Positions 1 to 7,993 of a stretch of DNA of 56,293 nt are shown here, one piece after another. Source of the DNA: Flavobacterium azizsancarii (lineage in GTDB: Bacteria > Bacteroidota > Bacteroidia > Flavobacteriales > Flavobacteriaceae); NCBI RefSeq assembly GCF_027980145.1, contig NZ_JAMZNK010000036.1, positions 1 through 56,293 on the forward strand, in the 5' to 3' direction. Position numbers and translations under genes: made by a program. Under the pieces are notes generated by a model. The model was given only the letters and a program-made list of their open reading frames with translations, made no database searches and had not been told where the DNA came from. Position 1 is the stretch's first letter; every line of letters starts with the position of its first letter.

Positions 1-22
1 GAGGCTTAAAAACTGGCTGCAT
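1..22 (-). CDS. Transposase, first seven codons only (partial)
   Basis: The minus strand reads ATG at 22-20 and then an open frame giving MQPVFKP before the window ends. The same start occurs at 56271 on the plus strand. I infer a transposase from the position just inside an IS end; the residues alone do not identify the protein. Confidence 0.4.
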
Positions 23-108
23 AATCATTGATTTTAGTACTTAAATATAAGAAAAATCAATGTGTAAAACAAAAAAAAACTGCCCGAAATTACTTTTCGG
101 ACAGCCTC
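1..108 (-). mobile_element. End of an insertion sequence (left copy)
   Basis: These 108 bases are an exact reverse complement of 56185-56292. The inner edge is the motif GAGGCTGTCC (read on the minus strand), a common type of IS terminal sequence in Bacteroidota. Inside it lie a hairpin with a T-run, a second hairpin, and an ATG reading out of the window. The rest of the element lies outside, so its family cannot be proved; an IS1182-like DDE element is my guess. The inner boundary at 108 is set by where the identity with the right copy stops. Confidence 0.75.
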
Positions 109-131
109 ATTGAACAAGGGATTATAATATA

Positions 132-1262
132 TTATTGATGTTTTTTTGAAAGCCATTTTCTAACTGGTATATCATATAATTTGAGAAAAACATAAGAAAT
201 TATGATGCAGAATATCAAAACTGCTAACGCAACTCCAAGCGAATTTTCTAATTGAATATTGTTATTGGATACCCATGCATAATATACATACAAAATTGGA
301 AAGTGCGTAATGTAGATAGGATAAGATATATCGCCCAGAAAACTGCACAAACGTTTTGATACTGCACTCTTAATACTTCCGCTGGCACCTATATATACAA
401 CTAAAGGAAACAATACTATAATCGTAAGCGAATCATAAATACCATTCCACCATAAGTGTTCAGAACCTCCTACTCTTGGGAATGACATAATTGCAACAAT
501 AAGAAGACTACTCCATAAAAATGCATTTTTAATGTTTCCGGATTTAAATAATCTTCGAAGCAGTATTCCCGCCAGAAAAGGAAAAGCTAATCTGGTAAAT
601 CCAATACGCAATTGCTCAAAATCAAGTGACCAGCCTCCAATAATATCTCCATGCGGACTAAATACGGCTAAATGTATCAACGCAATTGCTGCAATAACAA
701 CCAAAATCCACATTATTGTATTTGAAACCTTGCGTAGTATCAGTGCATAAAAAATATTGGCAATATATTCAAAGAACAAAGACCATGCAGGGCCATTTAA
801 AGGATACATTTCTGACCAACCTCTAATATCTAATGACCCAGGTACAGGTATTAGAAACCAACCGAACACCATTACCAAAATAAGTTTCCAAAAAGGGGTT
901 CCTTCTATTGCGGGAAACATTGCACCGGCTGCAAAGTAAAAACACACTGCCCCGAGTGTCATCCCTACAATTATCATGGGGTGCAAACGTATGAGTCTTC
1001 TTTTTAAAAATCCTGTAAGAGACATTGTATTCCATCTGTCATCATAAGCGTGTGCTATTACAAAACCAGAAAGAAGAAAGAAAAAATCAACTGCAAGATA
1101 GCCGTGATTGATAAGCTGTTTAGTATGATCGCCACCTGAGAAAACCTCAAGAATATGAAAGGCAACCACAAGAATAGCGGCTACACCCCGAAGCCCGTCA
1201 AGAATCTCATAATGTTTTTTAGAATCCTTGAAAACGGTTCCCTGTGAAGAAATAACTTCCAT
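132..1262 (-). CDS. Acyltransferase 3 family membrane protein
   Basis: This is a 376-residue integral membrane O-acyltransferase of the OafA/YrhL type, expected to move acetyl or similar groups onto a sugar at the inner membrane. The family signature R-x10-H is visible as R25 and H36 in the first segment (LDGLRGVAAILVVAFH). It is followed by GYLAVDFFFLLSGFVIA and about ten hydrophobic segments to the C-terminus. It starts 32 bases after the stop of the upstream GH3 glucosidase, so it is probably the last gene of the bglX-GH3-acyltransferase operon. The acyl acceptor cannot be read from sequence. The gene ends 23 bases from the left IS edge and is intact. Confidence 0.82.
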   Translation of the reverse strand: MEVISSQGTVFKDSKKHYEILDGLRGVAAILVVAFHILEVFSGGDHTKQLINHGYLAVDFFFLLSGFVIAHAYDDRWNTMSLTGFLKRRLIRLHPMIIVGMTLGAVCFYFAAGAMFPAIEGTPFWKLILVMVFGWFLIPVPGSLDIRGWSEMYPLNGPAWSLFFEYIANIFYALILRKVSNTIMWILVVIAAIALIHLAVFSPHGDIIGGWSLDFEQLRIGFTRLAFPFLAGILLRRLFKSGNIKNAFLWSSLLIVAIMSFPRVGGSEHLWWNGIYDSLTIIVLFPLVVYIGASGSIKSAVSKRLCSFLGDISYPIYITHFPILYVYYAWVSNNNIQLENSLGVALAVLIFCIIISYVFLKLYDIPVRKWLSKKHQ

Positions 1263-1294
1263 TTATTTTTTGTTTTTGATTTATATTAATTGAA

Positions 1295-3505
1295 TTATTT
1301 TAAACGGAAATTAATTTTAGCTCTAATATCTGCTGATGAAGCTCCAATCAATGCCTGAAAATCTCCAGGTTCTGCTATCCATTGATGTTCTTTGTCATTG
1401 AAAAAACTCAAAGCGTCTTTTTCGATCGTGAAAGTGATTGTTTTTTCTTCACCCGCTTTTAGAAAAACTTTATCAAAACCTTTAAGTTCTTTTACAGGTC
1501 TTGGTAGTGAAGACTTAATATCAGAAATGTATAACTGAACAACCTCTGCCCCATCACGTTTACCTGTATTTTTTACCTTAACAGAGAAAGAAATTTTATC
1601 ATCCTGAGTAATATTTATTTTGTCAGCTTTTATGTCGCTATATTGAAATGAAGTATAACTAAGTCCGTATCCAAAAGGGAAAAGTGGTTTTATTTTTTCT
1701 TTCTCATGCCATCTGTACCCCACAAAAATACTTTCTTTGTAAGTAACCTCGTCTCCACCAGGATATGAGTTAAAAGCGTGTGCAGCATTATCTTTTAATG
1801 CAACGGGAAAAGTAAATGTTAGTTTCCCTGATGGATTGACATCACCTAGCAATACTGCCGCCAAAGCAGTACCAGATTCAGATCCAAGAAACCATCCCTG
1901 AACAATAGCCGGAACCTCTTTCTCCCAAGGCATCGCTACAGCATTACCTGAAATATTGATATAAATTAAATTTGGATTGACTTTTGCCAGTGCACTTATT
2001 AATTCATTCTGACCATACGGAAGATCGAGTTCTTTTCGATCATTGCCTTCACTGTCCTGAAAATCACTTTTATTAAGACCTCCCATAAACAGTACCACAT
2101 CAGCTTCTTTTGCTAATTTCAGAGCTTCATTTTTAAGTTCTTCGGCACTTCGGTTTTCTGTAAGGTTTTGTCCGGAAACTACGCCGTTATAATTTCCGCT
2201 GGCATCTCCTACATATCCTCTTGCATACGTTATCTGAGCTTCATTGCCAATTCTTGTCTGAAGTCCTTTAAGAGGCGAAATTTCGTATTTGGCTTTAAGC
2301 GAAGAGCTTCCTCCTCCTACTGTCATCATCTTGATAGCATTTTCTCCAATAACCGCTATTTTTTTATACTTTTTTATATCCAGAGGCAATATTGCTCCCT
2401 TATTTTTCAAAAGTACAATCCCTTCTTCTGCAATACTTCGTGCTGCAGCGGCATGTTCTGGTGTCCCAAAAGATCCCCACGGTCTGTTCCTGTCCATATT
2501 AGTCCTGAAGATAAGACGCATTATGTTTCTAATTTTTTCATCAAGTTCTTTAGTACCAACTTCGCCGGACTTTATCAAATCAAGATAAGGTTTTGCCAGA
2601 TAATAATTATCATAAGCATTACTTGCACCCCATGTAAGACCATCTGTCCAGGTTCCAAATTCCATATCAAGACCATTATAAATAGATTCTTTGGTATTGT
2701 GAACACCTCCCCAGTCTGCCACTACAGCGCCATCAAAAGACCACTCTTTTCTAAGGATATCCTGCAACAAAAAATTATTATGACATCCTTGCAATCCTTT
2801 GTATTTATTGTATGATCCCATAACTGCCCAAACATCCCCTTCCTGAACGGCTGCTTTAAAAGCCGGAAGATAGATTTCATAAAGTGCACGATCGTCTACA
2901 ATTACATTTACTCCATGGCGATTGGTTTCCTGATTGTTTAATGCAAAATGCTTCACACAAGCCGCTACTCCATTTGACTGAACCCCACGAATGTAAGGCA
3001 CAACCATTTGGCCGGCAAGAAAAGGATCTTCGCCCATGTACTCGAAATTTCTTCCGTTTAGAGGGCTGCGATAAATATTAATTCCAGGACCCAGAATTAC
3101 ATTTTTATTTCTGTAACGCGCTTCTTCTCCAAGACTTTTTCCATACAAAAGCGACATATTTCTATTCCAGGTAGCAGATAATGCAGTAAGAGCCGGAAAA
3201 GCAATACAAGAATCATTAGTCCATTCTGCCTGCTGCCATTCATCCCATTTTACTTCAGGACGAATTCCGTGAGGGCCATCAGTCATCCAGTTCTCCGGAA
3301 TTCCTAGACGAGGTACTCCGGGAGAACTAAATTTAGATTGTGCATGCACCATAGCGATTTTTTCTTCTAATGTCATCTTCGAAAGCGCATCTTCAATACG
3401 CTGTTCTACAGGTTTTGAATCGTCAAGATATATTGGTAATGCCTTCTGGGCCGTGACATTCAAAACGGACAGCATTATAAAAGCAGTAAATAATTTATAT
3501 AACAT
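1295..3505 (-). CDS. Secreted glycoside hydrolase family 3 beta-glucosidase
   Basis: This 736-residue exo-acting GH3 enzyme removes terminal beta-linked glucose or a similar sugar. A signal peptide ends near residue 20 (NVTAQ). The N-terminal GH3 barrel follows, with KHFALNNQETNRHG around 185-198 and the nucleophile Asp264 in VVADWGG. The C-terminal GH3 domain starts near 355 and includes the likely acid/base region SEGNDRKELDLP. A fibronectin III-like domain ends the protein. It lies 29 bases downstream of a second GH3 gene and 32 bases upstream of an acyltransferase, so co-transcription is likely. Length and domain order are those of a complete family member. The exact substrate is unknown, because no SusC/SusD pair is present to hint at it. 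Confidence 0.93.
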   Translation of the reverse strand: MLYKLFTAFIMLSVLNVTAQKALPIYLDDSKPVEQRIEDALSKMTLEEKIAMVHAQSKFSSPGVPRLGIPENWMTDGPHGIRPEVKWDEWQQAEWTNDSCIAFPALTALSATWNRNMSLLYGKSLGEEARYRNKNVILGPGINIYRSPLNGRNFEYMGEDPFLAGQMVVPYIRGVQSNGVAACVKHFALNNQETNRHGVNVIVDDRALYEIYLPAFKAAVQEGDVWAVMGSYNKYKGLQGCHNNFLLQDILRKEWSFDGAVVADWGGVHNTKESIYNGLDMEFGTWTDGLTWGASNAYDNYYLAKPYLDLIKSGEVGTKELDEKIRNIMRLIFRTNMDRNRPWGSFGTPEHAAAARSIAEEGIVLLKNKGAILPLDIKKYKKIAVIGENAIKMMTVGGGSSSLKAKYEISPLKGLQTRIGNEAQITYARGYVGDASGNYNGVVSGQNLTENRSAEELKNEALKLAKEADVVLFMGGLNKSDFQDSEGNDRKELDLPYGQNELISALAKVNPNLIYINISGNAVAMPWEKEVPAIVQGWFLGSESGTALAAVLLGDVNPSGKLTFTFPVALKDNAAHAFNSYPGGDEVTYKESIFVGYRWHEKEKIKPLFPFGYGLSYTSFQYSDIKADKINITQDDKISFSVKVKNTGKRDGAEVVQLYISDIKSSLPRPVKELKGFDKVFLKAGEEKTITFTIEKDALSFFNDKEHQWIAEPGDFQALIGASSADIRAKINFRLK

Positions 3506-3534
3506 AGTTTTTTTAGTTTTCGGATTGTGGTTTT

Positions 3535-5817
3535 TTATTTTAAAGTAATCGAAGCAGTTTGTACATCATTACTGCTGGTTCCTATCATGATTTGAAACTC
3601 ACCAGGTTCGCTTACAAAGTCAAGTGCGCTGTTATAGAATTTAAGCATCTCCTGAGTGATTATAAACTTTACTGTTTTTGACTCTCCGGCTTTAAGAAAA
3701 ATTTTATCAAATCCTTTAAGTTCTTTTACCGGTCTTGAGATACTAGCTTCCATATCTCTTATGTAAAGCTGTACAGTTTCTGCTCCATCCTTTACTCCGG
3801 TGTTTTTTACATTTACTGAAGCTGTAAGTGTTCCGTCAGCGCTCATTTCAGTTGCGCTCAACGTTATGGGACTGTATTGAAATGTAGTATAACTTAATCC
3901 GAAACCAAATGGATACAAGGGAGCATTCTTTTCGTCCATATAATTGCTTCTAAATTTCTCAAAGCCCTTATCAGATGCTGGTCTTCCAGTATTTAAATGA
4001 TTATAATAAAGTGGTATTTGAGCCACACTTCTTGGGAAAGTCGATACCAATTTTCCGCTCGGGTTTACACCTCCAAAAAGCACATCACCTATCGCTTTGG
4101 CCGATTCGCTTCCGCCAAACCATACATTCAAAATTGCAGGCACATTTTCCTGTTCCCAAACAAGTGTCATAGGTCTTCCGGCAAATAAAACCAGTACTAC
4201 CGGTTTTCCTGTCGCTAAAAGTTTCTCCAAAACTCTTTTTTGTACGGCTGGAATTCCAATATCTGTGCGGCTGCTTGATTCTCCGCTCATTTCAGACGAC
4301 TCACCCATTGCCGCTATAATTACATCTGCTTTTGAAGCCGCATTAAGCGCCTCCGCAATAAGCTCGTCTTCTGTTCTGTTATCCCACGGAATGTCTCTGC
4401 CAAACATTGTGGCATCTTTTTGCATTCCCTTATCACTTAATAGATTAGAACCTTTCGCGTATAAAACAGTAGCTTTATTACCCACGGTCTCGCGCAATCC
4501 TTCAACCAGACTAAGCGGTTGATCAAGTTTCGCGGCAACACTCCATGTACCTACCATATTTGACTTTGTGTCTGCCATAGGTCCAACTACTGCAATTGTT
4601 TTTGCTTTGGATAAAGGCAGAATATTTCCTTGATTTTTTAAAAGAACAAAACTTTCAGAAGCCGTTTTACGCGCTGCAGCTCTATTTTCATTGGTATATA
4701 TTTCTTTCTGCGCTCTTTTAGTATCACAAAACTTATAAGGATCTTTAAATAATCCCAATTTATACTTGGCTTCAAGAACACGTTTGCAGGCCTGATCTAT
4801 TTTTGCAACATCAACGTTTCCTTCTTTTATTGAAGCAGGAAGTGTATTTAAGAATCCTTCTGAAACCATATCCATATCCAGTCCTGCATTGAGTGCAGCA
4901 GCTGATACATTTTTTAAATTGCCAAGTCCGTGATTCACAATCTCACCTACTCCCCCATAATCAGCTACTGTAAACCCATCAAAACCCCATTGAGTACGAA
5001 GTACATCGGTCAACAGCCATTTATTGGCATGGGCAGGAACTGCATCTACAACATTAAAAGAAGCCATAACGCTTGCCACTCCTTGCTCTACTGCAGCTTT
5101 ATAGGGATAAAAATATTCGTTATACATACGAATATGACTCATGTCTGCAGTGTTGTAATCTCTTCCTGCTTCTCCCGCTCCATACAATGCAAAATGTTTA
5201 ACGCAGGCCAGAATATTAAATTTTTCTGAAAATGTATTATCCTTTCCCTGATATCCTCTGATCATTGCCTTTGCAATTTGTCCGCCTAAATACGGATCTT
5301 CACCGCTTCCTTCAGAAACACGTCCCCATCTTGGATCTCTGGCAATATCAACCATAGTGCTAAATGTCCAGCTAATACCATCGGCACTGGCTTCTTTGGC
5401 AGCAATTCTTGCCGATTCCTCTATAATTTTCATATCCCAGGTACAAGCCAATCCAAGAGGAATTGGAAAAACGGTTTCGTAACCATGAATTACATCCATA
5501 CCAAAAAGTAACGGTATTTTCATTCTGCTTTCTTCAACAGCAATTTTCTGAATTTCTTTGATTTTCTTAACTCCCTTGATATTGAACATTCCTCCTACAA
5601 GACCTTTACGAATCTTTGCTGCAATATTAGTATTGCTGCCCAATCCTGTTATTATATCTCCCTCACTAGGCAGGTTCATTTGTCCTATTTTTTCTTCTAA
5701 GGTCATCCGGTTCATCAATTCGCTGACGAATGCCTCCATTTTTTGATCTTTTTGCTGCTGGGCATTCATTTGAAATGCTGCTGCCAGAAACAACACTGCT
5801 GCTAATTTTTTTTTCAT
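3535..5817 (-). CDS. bglX: Periplasmic GH3 beta-glucosidase (BglX type)
   Basis: This is a 760-residue GH3 enzyme with a signal peptide (MKKKLAAVLFLAAAFQMNAQ). The barrel domain shows DVIHGYETVFPIPLG (108-122), DPRWGRVSEGSGEDPYLGG (161-179), KHF (207-209) and the nucleophile Asp286 in FTVADYGG. The C-terminal GH3 domain carries the GESSEMSGESS acid/base region, and a fibronectin III-like domain follows. This is the standard BglX layout and length. It is the first gene of a probable three-gene operon with the GH3 gene and acyltransferase downstream. The TPR/HTH regulator on the same strand, 311 bases upstream, is a plausible controller by position only. It shares domain order but only moderate identity with its neighbour, so it is not a recent tandem copy. 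Confidence 0.93.
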   Translation of the reverse strand: MKKKLAAVLFLAAAFQMNAQQQKDQKMEAFVSELMNRMTLEEKIGQMNLPSEGDIITGLGSNTNIAAKIRKGLVGGMFNIKGVKKIKEIQKIAVEESRMKIPLLFGMDVIHGYETVFPIPLGLACTWDMKIIEESARIAAKEASADGISWTFSTMVDIARDPRWGRVSEGSGEDPYLGGQIAKAMIRGYQGKDNTFSEKFNILACVKHFALYGAGEAGRDYNTADMSHIRMYNEYFYPYKAAVEQGVASVMASFNVVDAVPAHANKWLLTDVLRTQWGFDGFTVADYGGVGEIVNHGLGNLKNVSAAALNAGLDMDMVSEGFLNTLPASIKEGNVDVAKIDQACKRVLEAKYKLGLFKDPYKFCDTKRAQKEIYTNENRAAARKTASESFVLLKNQGNILPLSKAKTIAVVGPMADTKSNMVGTWSVAAKLDQPLSLVEGLRETVGNKATVLYAKGSNLLSDKGMQKDATMFGRDIPWDNRTEDELIAEALNAASKADVIIAAMGESSEMSGESSSRTDIGIPAVQKRVLEKLLATGKPVVLVLFAGRPMTLVWEQENVPAILNVWFGGSESAKAIGDVLFGGVNPSGKLVSTFPRSVAQIPLYYNHLNTGRPASDKGFEKFRSNYMDEKNAPLYPFGFGLSYTTFQYSPITLSATEMSADGTLTASVNVKNTGVKDGAETVQLYIRDMEASISRPVKELKGFDKIFLKAGESKTVKFIITQEMLKFYNSALDFVSEPGEFQIMIGTSSNDVQTASITLK

Positions 5818-6128
5818 ATCTATTTATAATTTATCGACTTCAGGTTTATTTTTAATAGTAATAAACCTTGATGTTGTAAAACTATAACGATATAGTATGC
5901 ATGCGGCATTGTAAAATAAAAATGTAGAAATCAAAAACACACAAAACACTCATTATCAACAAACTAAACAATGTATCACGTTTTAAAAAGTAGTCGCCAC
6001 GCCTTAAAAATGTAGTTGAAAAAAGAAAAAAAACACGGTCAAAATACTACATCATTCCCTATACAGGTTTATACTTAGATTTTGTTAAGTATTGAAAAGA
6101 CAGGAATGTCGCGAGATAAAGATTGGTC
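5818..6128. other. Intergenic region upstream of bglX
   Basis: The 311 bases between the HTH regulator and bglX hold no convincing gene. They should contain the promoter of the GH3 operon, but I found no clean TAnnTTTG box on the minus strand. Two small inverted repeats are visible: actata-4-tatagt at 5881-5896, and tactta/taagta near 6071-6090. Either could be an operator; neither is strong. Confidence 0.35.
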
Positions 6129-7772
6129 TTAAAGCCCGTGCGACCTGCTGCCTGTTTTCTCAAGTCTTTTAGTGAACTCTTCTTTCGAATAGCTCGTTTT
6201 ATTGCGAATTTTAGTTCGGTAATTATAAATAGTACTCATCGAAAGCCTTAAAAAGGAAGCAATTTTATCGCTGTCTTTAATACCGAGTCTTTCAAGAGCA
6301 AAAATGCGGAGTTCTGTAGTAAGTATTTCTCCTTCTTTAAGTGTAATTTTCTCTCCGTCTGCAAGGAGTGCATTAAAATCTATGGTAAATTCAGGATAAA
6401 GCTTAATAAAAACACTGTCAAATTTTTGATACAATTCAAGAAGTTCCTGATCTATTGCATCATTTGATTTTAAAATATTAGTCAAATCAACAAATTGCCT
6501 GCTAACAGCTTTTTTATAAAGTTTACGTCTGTAATCTTCCATTTTGTTAATATAAGACGAGCAGATATCAAAAAACTGTGCTATATATTCTTCTTTTATA
6601 TTATTCGATTCATTGAGCTGCTCATTGAATACTTTGAGTTGCTCATTTGCAGCCTGAAATTCAGAATTAAGATCCTGAAGTTCTTGTGCCGAGTCTGAAA
6701 GTGCTTTTTTTACTCTCGACAAACGTCTCATCTGACGGTAGATGTAAAAAATTAAACAAATTAAAAAAACACTAAGAACGCTTACAGAGGCAATATAAAT
6801 TTGAAGCTGCTTTTTATTTTTCTCTGCTTTTTTCTGATATGCCGCATTAATAATCGAATAAAACTCTGACATCATTAGTGTCCTAAATTTTACATTGCAG
6901 AATACTGCATCTTCAAGAGCTGATTTTGCATACTTATAAGCCAGATCAATTTTGCCATTGTAGTAATTGTATATCGCAAGATTCTGGATCGCTCCCTGAT
7001 CTTTTGTTGCTGTTTCTATATCTGTTATTGCTGCCAGCGTATAATAATCGATTCCTTCTGCGTATTGTTTATTGCGCATACTGATATTGCCCAGAATATA
7101 GGCGCACATTGCATACTGTGATTTTTTAAGGTCCTGAGAATAAAACAATTCTTCCAGATTCTGTTTGGCTGCACTATAATCCTGTTTATTAATTGAACGC
7201 AGGGCTAAATTTACTTTGTATTCTGAAGATTGAGAATCTAAAACAGAGAGTAATGAATCTCTATAAACATCTATTTGTTTAGTGTAGTATTTACTGGGAT
7301 TATTAGTAGCGTATTGCTCAAAAAATTCAATATAAAATTCGAAATAAGTCTTTTTTTGCTCCTTTGAAAGCGTTCTGGTTTGAATTGATTTAAGCAGTTT
7401 CTCAGATTCTAAAAAACGTCCGCTTGCAGAATATACATTGGCTAATTGCAGGACAGTATTTGTCCTGAAATCTGCTTCATTAAAGGAATCGGAGAGCTTT
7501 ACATTTTTCATAACAAAATATAAAGCAGAATCAATTTTATATTTCCGGTATTCCGTGTACAATTTTTGATTCAGCAAATACTGATTCTCGAGTGAATTGT
7601 TTTCTTTTAGAGCTTTTCTTAATTTCGATGTTCTTTTGTCTTTAAGGGCAGAATAATCCGCTTTATGCTGTATGGCAAAGTGAAGTTTAAGACGTAATGA
7701 ATCGTTTACATTTCCAAAACAAAGAGTGACAAATAAAATTAATAAAATGGAGATTATACTTTTCTTAAACAA
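6129..7772 (-). CDS. TPR-containing membrane regulator with C-terminal HTH (DUF6377-like)
   Basis: This 547-residue protein has a signal sequence (residues 1-20) and helical TPR-like repeats to about 315. One transmembrane segment (324-346) is followed by a coiled coil (about 350-400). The C-terminal region ends in a LuxR-like HTH (ERLGIKDSDKIASFLRLS, then TIYNYRTKIRNK). This matches the Bacteroidota DUF6377 family: a periplasmic sensor half joined to a cytoplasmic DNA-binding half. Such proteins often sit beside glycan-use genes, so control of the downstream GH3 operon is a reasonable inference. The start codon is TTG at 7772; no ATG is available near the signal peptide. Confidence 0.8.
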   Translation of the reverse strand: MFKKSIISILLILFVTLCFGNVNDSLRLKLHFAIQHKADYSALKDKRTSKLRKALKENNSLENQYLLNQKLYTEYRKYKIDSALYFVMKNVKLSDSFNEADFRTNTVLQLANVYSASGRFLESEKLLKSIQTRTLSKEQKKTYFEFYIEFFEQYATNNPSKYYTKQIDVYRDSLLSVLDSQSSEYKVNLALRSINKQDYSAAKQNLEELFYSQDLKKSQYAMCAYILGNISMRNKQYAEGIDYYTLAAITDIETATKDQGAIQNLAIYNYYNGKIDLAYKYAKSALEDAVFCNVKFRTLMMSEFYSIINAAYQKKAEKNKKQLQIYIASVSVLSVFLICLIFYIYRQMRRLSRVKKALSDSAQELQDLNSEFQAANEQLKVFNEQLNESNNIKEEYIAQFFDICSSYINKMEDYRRKLYKKAVSRQFVDLTNILKSNDAIDQELLELYQKFDSVFIKLYPEFTIDFNALLADGEKITLKEGEILTTELRIFALERLGIKDSDKIASFLRLSMSTIYNYRTKIRNKTSYSKEEFTKRLEKTGSRSHGL

Positions 7773-7819
7773 AACCTTTGATTTAAATTATGATACTCCA
7801 AACTTTTTTTGGATTCATG

Positions 7820-7827
7820 CAAATATA
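7820..7827 (-). promoter_or_regulatory. Possible -7 box of the DUF6377-like regulator
   Basis: The minus strand reads TATATTTG here, a perfect TAnnTTTG box, 48 bases upstream of the TTG start at 7772. No TTG at the expected -33 spacing was found, so only half of the promoter is supported. Nearby ATGCAAAT repeats and the small inverted repeat atgc-aaattc-gcat could bind a regulator. Confidence 0.35.
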
Positions 7828-7940
7828 TGCAAATTCGCATTTTATTTGAATTATTTATTTTATATAACGACTAAAAAAAATAGCTGGTATATACAGTCAA
7901 AAAAACTTCGGTTTAGAAAGTTCTGCCTATAACCAAAAAA

Positions 7941-7970
7941 AAAGAGATGCTGATTAGATTGCATCTCTTT
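7941..7970 (-). terminator. Terminator of katG
   Basis: A 10-base perfect stem (aaagagatgc / gcatctcttt) has a 10-base loop. On the minus strand it is followed by a run of T, 24 bases after the katG stop. A T-run also follows on the plus strand, so it could work both ways. Confidence 0.8.
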
Positions 7971-7993
7971 TTCAATTGTTTTTTATTTAAATT

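Noticed and set aside
2168..2815. Long plus-strand open frame of 215 codons inside the GH3 gene
   Set aside because: It is antisense to a clear GH3 coding region and its product is rich in Cys, Ser and Ile with no family resemblance; a shadow frame.
4097..4522. Plus-strand open frame of 141 codons inside bglX
   Set aside because: Antisense to conserved GH3 sequence; composition follows from the opposite strand.
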